Under the pieces are notes generated by a model. It ran no database searches, was not told where the DNA came from, and worked only from the letters and a program-made list of their open reading frames with translations. Of a stretch of 64,000 nt of DNA, positions 1 through 10,953 are shown one piece after another. The position numbers and the translations under genes were made by a program. Every line of letters starts with the position of its first letter. Position 1 is the first letter of the stretch. Source of the DNA: Sipunculus nudus (lineage: Eukaryota; Annelida; Sipuncula; Golfingiida; Sipunculidae); contig CM049308.1 in the NCBI GenBank assembly GCA_026874595.1, positions 41,648,527 to 41,712,526 on the forward strand, read 5' to 3'.

Positions 1-100
1 CCAATGTGAATGCTTTTGTCTTAATAGACATGTGGTCTTACAAGACTTGGTCTTTTAAGACAAGTGGTCTTTCAGACAGGTTCCACTGTATATTGATTCC
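1..100. repeat. Degenerate short tandem repeat (GGTCTT/AAGAC units)
   Basis: Short units containing 'tggtctt' and 'agaca' recur about every 17-20 bases at the left edge of the window, so the array may extend outside it. No coding signal is seen. Confidence 0.5.
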
Positions 101-138
101 TTAAGGACTGATATCTACCAAAATCATTTTCTCAGAAA

Positions 139-262
139 CATATAGCATTTATGTAGCACTTCTCTCATTATAAACATATAGCATTTATGTAGCACTTCTC
201 TCATTATAAACATATAGCACTTATGTAGCACTTCTCTCATTATAAACATATAGCACTTATAA
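139..262. repeat. 36-bp tandem repeat, about 3.5 copies
   Basis: The unit begins 'acatatagca', continues through 'tgtagcacttctctcatt', and repeats nearly exactly at a 36-base period. The last copy is truncated. No open frame of note crosses it. Confidence 0.9.
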
Positions 263-1761
263 ACACTTATTCTCTTCATCTCCATTTGCACATAGGGAAC
301 GATTTTTGGGGATGGAAACGGCCTTTATTTTTCAATGCTATCTTAACTAAAGTTATGAAGATTTACAGAATTCAGTTTCAGTTTGGGACTGCATGACACG
401 TTAGCAGCACTCATTTCCTGTCATTTTTTTATCCAAGTGTCACTCGATCCAGTCTGGTGTCTACCTCACCTGTTGGTCTACAGTGTGTAATACTCCTCAC
501 TACACATTCATAACACTGAGGAACTCAAGAGGTTAGTTAAACCTATTAGCATATGGGCTTGTTATGTGCAGGGAGCATCACATCTAGAACAGAGACTGGG
601 AATTGATGTGACTGGTTGGTGCAAAATGTGATGTCAGTGGGAACATATGACTTAAATCTAGCAATACAAGGTCCTCTTTTTCTTCAAAAATTCTTCACAT
701 GGGGCTTACTGTGCCAGAAATACTAAGTCTCTGATCAGATCTAGAATTTTCAGTCACAGGGTTTTTTTCTGTAGCTGACGTCACTGCCACACTTGACTTT
801 TTTCATAAATGTGCCAATAGCTTTTGAACAAATCCCACAATGTCATGTATTTTGAGGAAAATAAAAATAGAAAAAATTGCTTTCCCCCAGGAATTGGGTT
901 CAGTTAATGCAAAATCTATATTTATATTTTTTTTATAGGCATGTGTGTCATATATGATAATACAATGAGAATTAGAATAAGTTTGCTTGACCAAAAGACA
1001 CATTCACTTGGACAGGGACAATGGCTGTTGGGCACAGCCTCACCTATATAAGCCTGCTAAGTGCTCATCCTGACTAAGGGCGGACTGTGAAAAATCTCAC
1101 TGATTCTACCTGAGGTTAAACATAGAATCTCCTATAGTCAACAGTAAGTGCCCATTACAATTTGGAAATTATTCTCATAAACTTAAATATTATCCCACCA
1201 TATTTTGACACTTAAGCTAATGAGGGAGCAAAGGCCTAATTTAAAATGTAAAACTACATAACAAAAACTTACATTTATAATTGCAATCTTCTGTTTCTTC
1301 AGAATCTTTTGGCCAAGTGATATGGCCTCTGTCATGGGTGACCAGCCTCAATTTTAAAATTTCATTTTTTTAAGAATATTTATGAAACTCTGCAACCAAT
1401 CAGGTGCTTTTTAAATGTAGTAGTTTGAGCATGTGACCAGTGACCTTGGCCTTCAACAGGGCAGGTTGAGATGTTGTAAAACATTGCCTGTTTTCCGATA
1501 TATTGATTTCTATGAATTACTTAACATTTTACAAGGCATGGTTTTGGTTTTATTCTAGTTAATTAGGGCTGTGCCTCACTCCTCCATTGCAGATTACTTT
1601 GTAGATCTGATCTGTGAAATTTAGAATAGATTAACAAATTTCAATGGGCACCTAATGGTGGAACAAACTATAGTTTTGTGTTCAGTGCTCTATCAAAATA
1701 CCTCAGAAGTTGGTAGGTAAAGGTAAGTTAGTGCAGCAATTTAGGGAATAACATGACCTAC
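263..1761. other. No recognised gene
   Basis: AT-rich non-coding sequence with only short chance frames. It lies downstream of the minus-strand Schlafen-like exons and could be an intron or 3' flank of that gene. I could not find the next exon. Confidence 0.5.
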
Positions 1762-3453
1762 CTATATCCTCTATTTGAGCCTGAGTTATTTTCTCACCAA
1801 TAACAGCTGATGTAATATCCTCTATCCCAAAATAGATGTGTCCTCCTTCATGGTTCCCAAATGCTGATATATACCTCACTATGGTGTCTCTGATTTTATC
1901 ACCTATACAAGTTTTGCTGCCCCTCTCAGGAATGGTCAACTGTTTAAACTGTATTCTTTTGGTCTCTTGCTTCAGTGTAGCATGTGTTTTTCCATATTCA
2001 AAACAAGATGGCACTGGAGGTAGCTCTGCTAGAGGGTTTGCACTAAGTGACCTCTCTTCTGTAAGTAGTTTCATGGCAGATCTGGGAAGTGACAAACACT
2101 ATATAAGCATAAAATACTGTTCATAACAATTATGACCAACATATTTTATATAGCAAATATTGATATTATCAGTAAGTATGCAAGTATTTTTAATATTAAT
2201 TATATGATCATTTATTACAAATTTTTGTCTGTATAAATATATATCTACCATTATTTTCATACTTTTATGTTGGAAATATTTCAACTGGTTAAACAGGCAG
2301 AGTTATCAGCATATGGCTGAAGATTCAGCAATCATGATTTTTTAATATATTTTTAAGGGTAAACCAGAATAAGTGTTTTTAAAACACTTGAAGAAAACAT
2401 GAATAATTTCAAATATAATCCTTAATATTAAATAAAAGAAAATAAAATGGCACCAGTGTGGTATTTGAAACACTATAGTCTGTTCCATCCCATTGTGTCA
2501 ACCCGTGTTTAGCTATGAAATTTTATTAGTAACATTTTAAGGGCATAACTGGTTATGTAGGCCTAATTTTTCACAAGAAAATAAACATCTACCTTTTACA
2601 TTATTAAAGAAATTATTTAAAAATATGATAAATCATTCTACATTCCACAACATATCAGACAAACATATGGCAGTCAAAGTCATTGGTCACATGCAAAAAC
2701 AGCCTCAGTTGACAGCTGCTGATTGGGTGTTGTCAAGTAAACTTTAAAAAATATGACAAGCTAAAACAAAGATGGCTACTCATAGAGGGACACACCTGAT
2801 CCATCAGATGAATGGACAGAGTCCAATAGGTTATGAAATATAAACTAGATATTTATTTTTTAAATTCTTGATGGCCATATTAAGCAATTACTTCTATATG
2901 CAGCTTCCTATGATAATATTGAAAAATATTAACTTTTGAATAATTATCATAAAAAAAACAGGTGAACACAGGTTGGTGGAACATTATAGGTGTTTTGAAT
3001 TTTCTGACTAAATATTGGCTGTATCAATGAAATACAAACAGATGTATATGAAAGTATATGTGGAGGTAATACCTGTATGATATTTTGTGCGTGGCTGTGT
3101 CTGTTGGGAAGAGGGCATGATAATCCACTGTACACAAGTGGTCTGCAGTCTTCACAAACAGGTAAAGGTACTGATCATCAAAGTCTCCAATGAAATCGTA
3201 GTAATTACATATATCATCCACACCAAGGATGGTCTTGAGCTGTGTTTCCATTCCGCTCCACCAGATGTCCAGGTCTTTGGACTGTACCTGTTGCCCTTGT
3301 TTAACATTCTTCAGTTGGAGTAGGCCACCACCGGAGTTCAAGAGGGCACAAAAGTATCGGCGGACAACCTTGTTACAGGGATCATGAATGGATCGTTTGA
3401 TGTACACGTCACATGACAACAAGTGCTCTCCATACTCGTGTAAATGGTCTGTG
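1762..3453 (-). CDS. Schlafen-like protein, two consecutive exons (partial)
   Basis: Two minus-strand exons join in frame. The upstream one (3453-3073, 127 codons) has acceptor ttttcag and donor ACAG/GTAT. The downstream one (2081-1762, about 106 codons) has acceptor ttcccag and donor TAG/GTAGGT. The split Arg codon (AG + A) keeps the frame open. The first exon carries 'CALLNSGGGLL' and later 'LYLFVKTAD'. The second carries 'FEYGKTHATLKQETKR' and 'ISAFGNHEGGHIYFGIED', the AlbA_2 signature. This order matches the two tandem lobes of the Schlafen core, which in vertebrates forms an RNA-binding or nuclease horseshoe (family knowledge). Whether the acidic catalytic residues are kept cannot be judged here. 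The 5' exons with the start codon and the 3' end were not found. The intron (2082-3072) is AT-rich with no other gene. The family call is fairly secure; the function is inferred. Confidence 0.75.
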
Positions 3454-4516
3454 CTGAAAATGCAAAATAAAAACAATAAAATGTGACTCACTATTGATGA
3501 AAATAAAGATTGTTCTGTCTCCATTCAATATAAAGGTTCTAGACTCAAGACAAACTGTCTGCATGCAGCTGGCTGGGGTGTACAGGCCTTCGTCATGGGG
3601 TGGGCGTGGTAGCTGCTGCTCTGCTGGCTCGTCTGACTTCCTGTCTTGACCTCAGTGTTGGGTGTTCTGGAGTTGACCTTGGAAAGCGTCTTGGCTTAGT
3701 GTGGCATCTACAAATATCTTCACAGACTTTGCCCCTTTTTCTCCTTACAGTATTTGGAGGCCAAAATACCTGGATACCATCTACTGATATTCCTGAACTT
3801 ACATCAAGGAAGCTGAAGCAGTCCGTGGCTTGCTGGAGTCAACGTGATCAGCTCCAGCCCCTGACTCCACTTTTTCATTCGTTTGTTGAAATTAGACTCA
3901 CAACAAGTTCATTAAACCTGTTTAATTGTCAGTATTATTACATACAAAATATTAACACAATATCAACATTTGAATGTACATGCTTAAAATTTACCAGCCA
4001 TGTGGTCCAAAATAAATGTTAAACTTGTGTGTACATGAATAACTTCCAGATGTTCATTATGTATTAAACAAATCCTTTTCAGACTTATTAATTTTGATAT
4101 GCTTAATCTACGTAAGAATATTTATAATGTTTATATCACAGTATCATATGCAAAATTATATAAGGCTTTTACATACAGTTGTAAATGTGAAAATACTAAT
4201 ATGCAAGTTACAGAATAAGTAATTAAAACAGACAACAGACCTATTTGTATTCAGGCACATTCTATTTGTATGAAACATGAAGCCCAGTAAAATACCTGAA
4301 CAACCCCACACATAATAATGTGGATTTCAGTGTGAACTGATAACATCATATGTTTGAAAAGTCTTATAATATATGGCTCTTTAGTTTAGTATAACTGTTA
4401 GCCCAATTTTATCAGACTCAATATTATTTGGCCGTGCCTTATAATATTGAGTCCCATTAAAATCGGGCAATATAACTGTTTGATCAGTTCAGTGTCACAC
4501 TTAATATTTAGGCAGG
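3454..4516. other. No recognised gene; possible upstream intron of the Schlafen-like gene
   Basis: Bases 3540-3900 are less AT-rich than the surroundings. Open stretches occur on both strands (140 codons on plus at 3600-4022), but none shows a domain I recognise. An unidentified upstream exon could lie here. The rest is AT-rich and featureless. Confidence 0.4.
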
Positions 4517-4590
4517 CCTTATTTCCACTCCCCCGGGGAGTGGAAATAAGGAATGCTTATTTCCACTCCCCCAGGGGAAGTGGTAATAAG
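4517..4590. repeat. Two back-to-back palindromes made of MITE ends
   Basis: The first palindrome (4517-4551) has perfect 17-base arms around one base; the left arm is ccttatttccactcccc. The second (4556-4590) is the same palindrome with mismatches. Both are built from the terminal sequence of the MITE that starts immediately after, at about 4596, so they look like end-only remnants of the same family. Confidence 0.75.
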
Positions 4591-4595
4591 GGATG

Positions 4596-5539
4596 CTTAT
4601 TTCCACTCCCCCTTATGATAAAAGCTGGTAAATTCTTGAGTATTTTGGCAGTTTAAGTGACCAAACTTGAGTGTTCGCTCTTAAAGTGATAAAGGAAGTT
4701 TAATAATTGCTTTTCTTTACAAAATCCTCTCTCTAGAAATAAGTTATTTAAACAATTAAGTTTTTCAGTTTTTATATTGAAATGCATTTCATTTTAATGC
4801 ATTTAACATCAAAGTTTAAAACATTAATGATTTGCAGAGTAACCCCTGACAATGATATATCACATATATATTTGCCAAACAATTTCAAAGACATGATACA
4901 TTTATATTTTCCTGCAGTGCTAAAGAAATATTGTTGGTCTAGTTGTTTGTTCATTTTGAAAAGTTATGTGTGGATCATGAGAACTCACTTAAAGTAGCAC
5001 ATGAAGGGTGAGGAAGATTTCAACATTACTTGATAACTGGCTAAGATCAAGTCCTTATCAGTAGGCTGTTGGCACCTAACTAGGGAGCTTTGGTTTTGTG
5101 TCCATAAGATCACACTGGTGCTATCAGCTCTTGGCTCAGAATACCAGGTAAAGCCCAGACAGTTAAACTGGACTGGCACCTGTTCAGTGGTAGGTTGTTT
5201 CAGTAATTTACCAAACCACTGATTTTATCTTAAACATTTTCAGTGATGTTACTGTGGTTTCAAAAAAGGGGAAAATTACTAGAACTCTGATTAAATGAAA
5301 ATTTAAAACTATATATGCAACATAGCATACTTTAAGACTGTTGTCACTATACTAATTGGATAGATAAGCATCTCAAAGGTAGGCCCAATAACATTCATTT
5401 GTTATTTTATATAATTACTTGTATTCATCAACGTTATCCTATATAGAGCTGCTGTAAATGGATATTTAATCTAACAAACACTTATCTGTTCCATCTAACA
5501 TGGGGATTGCATGGTAACTTCTAGGGGGAGTGGAAATAA
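4596..5539. mobile_element. MITE-like element with TTTCCACTCCCCC inverted ends
   Basis: The left end ttatttccactccccc (from about 4598) is matched by the inverted right end gggggagtggaaataa (5524-5539). If the ends are TTTCC...GGAAA, the flanking dinucleotide is TA on both sides, as in Tc1/mariner-type insertions (inference). The 0.94-kb interior is AT-rich with no transposase, so the element would be non-autonomous. Boundaries are uncertain by a few bases. Confidence 0.6.
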
Positions 5540-6409
5540 TTAATTAAGCACTTCCTATAATATTTATTGATACTTATAACTTACATTTTCCTTGCGTTGA
5601 GCATGTCAAAGTTCACCAACTCAAGTCTTCCTATAAAAAACATAAATAAAATATGGCATTCCAGTGTATGTATGAAAAATATCACTTATTCTGTCATGGC
5701 CAGGTGTGCAGTACGTCAATAACATTGACAGGTGGGCGTGGCCCTTAGATTCAGATTTTCCGGCCGATGGACCAGTGTCTAATTATATAGTATAGACTAA
5801 AGAATGCATGTTCTAAAACACAAATGAAACCATTGCTTTACACATGCAATGAAATGTTATGTACTCCTAGTGGTTAATACCAAATAAATTCCATAAATTT
5901 ATAAAGGCATTTTATCATAGGTCTACCAATCTTACCAATATCATATTTACATTGCCATTTGTTTCTATAATTCAAGTCGACTGCAAGTTGCAACCTCCAC
6001 ACAGAGGCAAGATATACCGGGGGAAATGACCGGCATCCATGAATAAATCTTCTGTGTGGAGAATGTGTGTGTTTAGTCTCTTACACAGACTCATGGTGGC
6101 GCTCCGTGACGCCCAGTGGTGCGCCTTGGGGCCCACTCGATACTGGTTTCGGTTCCTCGAAAACCGATTCCGTATGGTTTCGCCTTGTAGTTATAAGTGG
6201 ACGGTTTCAATGTTAGTAGACAAATGACGATAACATCGTAAATTATTTATTATATTTAAATGAATTTATTTTGAAAATATTTTCAAAAGTTTGAGATGCA
6301 TGCCTGCATGGGCACTTTATGACCTAGTGATCGAGAGCACGTTTAATAGTGACTGGTAAATTTATATTGCAAATTTTGATTTAAAAAGACTGTTTCTCTG
6401 TGTCCTATA

Positions 6410-6411
<2 letters not shown>
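5540..6411. other. No recognised gene
   Basis: Mostly AT-rich. A small inverted pair (ctccacacaga near 5996 and tctgtgtggag near 6050) and a GC-richer stretch (6080-6200) are present. Nothing here supports a gene. Confidence 0.4.
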
Positions 6412-6444
<33 letters not shown>

Positions 6445-6454
6445 CACACACACG
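6412..6454. repeat. Compound CA/TA microsatellite
   Basis: A (CA)n-(TA)n-(CA)n run directly precedes the left end of the Ginger-like transposon, which appears to have inserted in TATA-rich sequence. Confidence 0.9.
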
Positions 6455-6472
6455 TGTCAAACGACATGTATA

Positions 6473-6607
6473 TGTTACAGGCAATTTGTGAAACCAGGCA
6501 TTTCGTGAAATGACTGCTACACTCAGACATTTCATGAAATGACTAAAATTTCCAGGCATTACACGTAATGACTGAAATTTGGGCCCAGTCATTTCACGTA
6601 ATGCCTG
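6473..6607 (+). repeat. Left terminal inverted repeat with near-palindromic motifs
   Basis: Motifs of the form CAGGCATTTCGTGAAATGAC lie at 6495-6515, 6524-6544 and 6553-6573, with an inverted one at 6586-6607. The outer 100 bases match the inverse of the right end closely. Such subterminal motifs are usual transposase binding sites (inference). Confidence 0.88.
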
Positions 6608-7284
6608 AATGCTATTTCTTGCTGAATGAGAACACCCATGGTCGGTTGAAAATCAGGTTATTTTATTTTTCGCTCTTGTAACACAGAATATTGTTTTAAA
6701 ACAAAGCTTTAATGCAGGAGCACTTTGAAATGCAATATATAACCGCTTTTTACTTATTACTGCATGACAGACTGTTGTGGCAGCGACTGTTACACTTCAG
6801 ATTGGCCTTGAAACACTGACACCTCCTGGAACTACATTTCTTTGACCCAGAACCCTCACAACTGCAACGCAGAAATCCTTGGCCCCCTGAAGCGCTCTTT
6901 TTCAGTGCTTCTCTTACAGATATCCTCTCTTCTGTGTTGATATCAGTGTTGGTCAGTAAACGTTGTGGGCAAAGGGAAAACTCATTTCTGGTGAACTTTG
7001 ACTTCAGTATCCCAGCTTTCACGCCAATGGTGTACAGGTCGTTTTCATTACGGTCTACGATGACACCCAAAATGTTTCTATGATCCCCTCTACCTCTATC
7101 CACAGTTGGTATGGGCACCGCCACATTGTCCCCTACTTCTCCTGCTTTTAAGTCTACACGGCTTCTCTTCACCATACGTTCTGCCTGTGAGAGCTGTGCT
7201 TCTCTTGCCCTCTTGCGCTGTTTGTTGATATTTTCTTGCCGAGAAGCTAACGCGGTCCGAGGAGCTGGGATTTGTGTTTTATAA

Positions 7285-7530
7285 GCGGAAGCGACAGAGG
7301 GCGGCTCAGAGGAGGTGACAGAAGGCGGCTCAGGAGAGGCGACAGAAGGCGGCTCAGGGGAGGCGATAGAAGGCTGCTCAGGAGAGGCGACAGAAGGCGG
7401 CTCAGGGGAGGCGACAGGCGACTCAGCGGAGGTGTCAGCTGGTGGCGCAGCGGAGGTGTCAGCTGATGGCGCAGCGGAGGCGATAGAAGGCTGCTCAGGG
7501 GAGGCGACAGGCGGCTCAGTGGAGGCAGCA
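7285..7530 (-). repeat. 24-bp coding minisatellite in the transposase
   Basis: Imperfect 24-base units (gaggcgacagaaggcggctc on the plus strand) encode repeated Ser-Pro-Glu-Pro-Pro-Ser-type blocks on the minus strand. The period is a multiple of three, so the frame survives, and all three frames stay largely open. The tract probably forms a disordered linker between the integrase core and the C-terminal modules. Confidence 0.85.
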
Positions 7531-8454
7531 GGCAATGGTTGGAGAGTAGCGAGAAGGTCCTCTTCAGTCTCAAGGCGCACAAAAATCTCCTGTGGCAGAC
7601 TTGTTGATGCCAGTCCAACCTTAGGTTCGGAACCAAACATGGCTGCATAAGGTGAACACTTAATCCCAGAATGGTACGCACTGTTCTTTTGATTCTGCAC
7701 AAAACGAAGTCCTAGAGACCAGTCCTGTGTTTTGTTGTCTGAGAGCCAAGCAGCTAGCATATCCTTAATATCAGAATTGGCTCTTTCCACAGAACCCTGA
7801 CTCTGGGGATGGCGGGGCTTGCCATGGACAAGATGAAGCTGGGACCACATACCTTTCAACTCACGTATGACATCGGCAGTAAACTCAGATCCATTGTCCG
7901 ACTGGAGAACGCACGGAGCACCGAATAGCAGAAATATATCAAGCAGCTGGAAGGCAACCTCACTCGCCCTTTTCGATGTCAGTGGGCGTAGAATGCAGAA
8001 CCTGGTTAGATGACACTGGTACACCATTATCCACCTATACTGGGATTTTGGGCAGGACTGCATATCTATCAAATCTACTTGGCTATGGGAACCAAAGTCC
8101 TGAGATAATATTGGTCTAACAACAACCCCTGTGGTTTTTGGTCTCTTCGTCTTTTCCTGGCAAGGCACACAGTAAGATTTGAACAAGTCTACACACTCTC
8201 TTGTTATGTTTGCTTACTTCTGACATAGGTGTTTTAGCATGCGGTCGCGGCCACCATGCCCTGTTGCAATGTGCGCTCTCTGGATAACTTCATAGGTTTC
8301 TTCTATACATACATAGTTCAAGGGGGGATCCTCCAGGGACGATCTTTTCCGTATGAGCTTTTCAATATCTCCACACTTGAGGACCTGGTATCTGCAATCA
8401 AAGTGAATAATAATGTTCGATTAATTCCTAAAATTGAAAAAAAAAATATATACT

Positions 8455-8783
8455 AGGCCAAAGGTATGGTTCTCAGGCACTTTTTTTCAGAAGTCAATGC
8501 GGGCGGGCGCCTTTTTTATTTTTAATTTTTTGGTATGTTTCGATAAAAATGTCACATGTTAAGGGAAAAGCATGAAAATAACTGTTTTATTTCGCTAAAT
8601 AAGTTAAAGCACTACAAAACAAAGGAAAGTGTATGGTTTTATCTTCTTGAAAGAAATGTCGGAGCGGCAGCAGCTCAAAATTGGAAAGTTTTTATTGAAA
8701 ATCAAAATAAAAATTTTTGATGCGGGGGTTTAAAATTGATGCGGGCGGTGCCTGAGATTCATACCTTTAATTTTTTTGGCCCT
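8455..8783. mobile_element. MITE family 'AAAGGTATGGTT', copy 1, nested in the transposase intron
   Basis: The left end aggccaaaggtatggttctc and the inverse right end (gtgcctgagattcatacctt then ttggcccta) frame about 330 bp without coding capacity. Inside, 'gatgcggg' motifs flank an AT-rich core. Two other copies lie at 12.2 and 13.6 kb. This copy sits within the Ginger-like element, so it inserted after it. Confidence 0.75.
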
Positions 8784-9835
8784 ATACTTACAATATATTC
8801 TATACTTAAGACAAACTGGTGACAAACTGTCTATTGTTAATACACAAGGTTTATCAATATCAATTAGATGACCCGCATTTTTTTAATGTGATGCTAGTGA
8901 TAATTTAAGCAATTAATTAAACGAAATAATTTTTTTAAATATTTCACAACATATATCAATTATATATGATATATAATATATAAAAAATATATAATTATAT
9001 AAAATATATAATAAATAAAAAGTATAGATAAATAAAAATAAATAACTAATAATCAGGAATTTGGCATTGTTCTCAATTATTTCAGAAATGGAACAAGCAA
9101 TGTGTGGTAATGCTAACTTCTAATAAAGTAAATTAAATGTATATAATGATATCTGACTTACTTCTTCCGTATATAGTAGACATGCCTTGATTTGGTGGAA
9201 GTGCTCTGGGAGTCATTCTTCAGCTGATCAATTGTAGAGTAATATTCATCTCTAGGAATCAGATACTTCTGACACTTTGCGTACTTTTCAAACAATTCTT
9301 CTCTAAATTTAAGTTCATTAGCCATATTCAATGAGTGAACAAATGACAGCAGTTCAGTTGTCATCAACAAGTGACAAGTGATGAACAAAATTCTGGTCAC
9401 CTCTTATACCCCCCAATCTCAACAGTAAATCACTGGAGGATGTGAGCAGATCAAGGTAATTAACTGCTGGCAGACCCGTACTGTGGTTTGGACAGATTGA
9501 GCAGATCAGCGATTCATTATGGCATGTGACCATAACATTCAGCCCTAATGAGCAGATCCCTGGAGAGCATGTGTGTTACCAAACTGAACTGTGACTATGG
9601 GCTGCAGAGATCTGAGCAGGTCAGTTGATTTAGCAAACAGTCATAGTTGATAAAATATCATGATGTAAGCAGATCAGTGGTGAATAAGTGTCATTGACAA
9701 TGTACACAGCCAAAATGCATGCATGGACCACTTGTGGTGACTATTTTGAAAAATAAAACACAAGAAATGAAGATTCGGTTGTTACACTAATTGCCTAAAA
9801 CACCCTCAGGCAAAGTGTGTAAAAATGATCACCAA

Positions 9836-9969
9836 ATTTCAGTCATTACGTGTAATGCCTGGAAATTTTAGTCATTTCATGAAATGCCTGAGTGAAACAG
9901 TCATTTCACGAATGCCTAAAAATTTCAGTCATTTCACGAAATGCCTGGTTTCACAAATTGCCTGTAACA
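9836..9969 (-). repeat. Right terminal inverted repeat of the Ginger-like element
   Basis: The inverse of the left end, with one extra motif unit of about 30 bases. Four near-palindromic motifs (CAGTCATTTCACGAAATGCC type) are present; the third has lost one base. It ends caaattgcctgtaaca at 9969. Confidence 0.88.
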
Positions 9970-10097
9970 TATATACAGAATACGTGCGTCTCATCTTTAG
10001 CTATACAGGGTTGAAGATGGGGACTATTTTGACCTTGGCCTTCATGGTTAAATCTGTCACGTGCCATGTAAAATAGAAGAAAAGGGCCTATTTTAAA

Positions 10098-10099
<2 letters not shown>

Positions 10100-10129
<30 letters not shown>
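10100..10129. repeat. (TA)n microsatellite
   Basis: About 15 uninterrupted TA units. Confidence 0.95.
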
Positions 10130-10130
<1 letters not shown>

Positions 10131-10133
<3 letters not shown>

Positions 10134-10953
10134 AATGTCTGGGGATACTACGGAATCTGGATGCCAGAAATTCCTAGTTCTACTTTTGCACAAGTTAGTA
10201 TACGTGTATGTGAAGACCTGTATAGTCCAAAATATACATGCAGACATGTGCCAAGATGTCAGCGTCCCCTATAGTGAAACGTGTCAATCACAGCAGGATA
10301 ATCTGCAGCAACTGACTTATTTCATAATTTACACTTTTAAGCACTGCGGACTAAGCTTTTAGTGATGATAGGACAGGGACCAATGTTTGCACCTGAGAGT
10401 GTGCATGTGCAAAAAGATACTTACTCTTATATAAGAATCACTGCAAACCATAAATTCCCTCCTTGTCTAAAGGATTAAAATTACTGCTTTTAAGAACTCT
10501 GACTTTTATTGTATTATTGAATTCTGTTTCATTCGAATCATTGCCACATCGGTGTTAATTAATTTGAAATAACAAAGATCATAACATCATTTGGCGGGGG
10601 GGGGGGGGGGGGGGTACATTTGCCATGGCTAAATTTGTCCACGTTGATCTACTGTTCTAAGTACCCTTGGAACTGAATGTTGAATCTATGAAAATTGCAT
10701 CGGGTTGTATTTTATCAAGCTTTTTTCATGTCAATAAAATTTCCATGTACCACAGGTACTATCTTTTTAATTGGTATTTGTTACTGTCAAAAACATGATT
10801 TACTTGTGTGTCATTCAGTCTTAATTTTTTTTCCTGGAAAGGTAAAAATTCTATGAATTTCAGTCTTTTTCCACCAAAGGGTGGTCTTTTATTTTCCTAA
10901 TACTTATGAAATGATAATATTTCTATTCAAAATGTGACAATGTTGAGCTTCAG
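10131..10953. other. No recognised gene; poly-G run
   Basis: AT-rich sequence with only short chance frames and a G homopolymer of about 19-20 bases at 10595-10614. It may hold the 5' part of the broken gene that follows. Confidence 0.5.

Larger units (their letters stand above)
6750..9325 (-). pseudogene. Ginger/KRBA2-like transposase (integrase), one premature stop
   Basis: Exon 1 runs 9325-9162 (start MANELKFREE; donor AA/GTAAGT) and exon 2 runs 8391-6750 (acceptor ttgcag). They join in frame as ...YYIRKK-YQVLKCGD..., giving about 600 codons. In order the protein has an N-terminal region, an HHCC zinc module (H..H in AHIATGHGG, C..C in CVPC), an integrase core with D in QVDLIDM, D in LQSDNGSEF and E in QGSVERANSD (about 36 residues between the last two), a Pro/Ser-rich repeat tract, a conserved module around GDNVAVPIP, and a Cys-rich tail (RCQCFKANLKCNSRCH). 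It would catalyse cut-and-paste transposition in the nucleus. The only break seen is a TAA at 8214-8216 inside the zinc module, just before ANITRE. The 770-base intron holds a nested MITE. The family is sometimes annotated as 'KRAB-A domain-containing protein 2-like'. Confidence 0.88.
6473..9969 (-). mobile_element. Ginger-like (KRBA2-type integrase) DNA transposon, near complete
   Basis: The element runs from tgttacaggcaatttgtg (6473) to its exact inverse ending at 9969, about 3.5 kb. The four bases before (6469-6472) and after (9970-9973) are both TATA, a 4-bp target duplication. TGT...ACA ends with a 4-bp duplication and an integrase-type transposase fit the Ginger group, DNA transposons whose enzyme resembles Gypsy integrase (family knowledge). 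Each end carries several near-palindromic 21-bp motifs. Inside are the minus-strand two-exon transposase and, in its intron, a separate MITE (8455-8783). Terminal repeats are well conserved between ends, suggesting a fairly young insertion, but the transposase has one in-frame stop, so this copy is probably not autonomous. Confidence 0.88.

Noticed and set aside
7247-7702. Alternative Leu/Ser/Pro-rich and Gly/Arg-rich frames over the transposase
   Set aside because: Shadow frames of the 24-bp coding repeat; the integrase frame alone carries catalytic motifs.
8211-8222. Splice donor (AAGTAAGC) that would remove the transposase stop
   Set aside because: The homologous frame resumes immediately after the TAA (ANITRE...), leaving no room for an intron.
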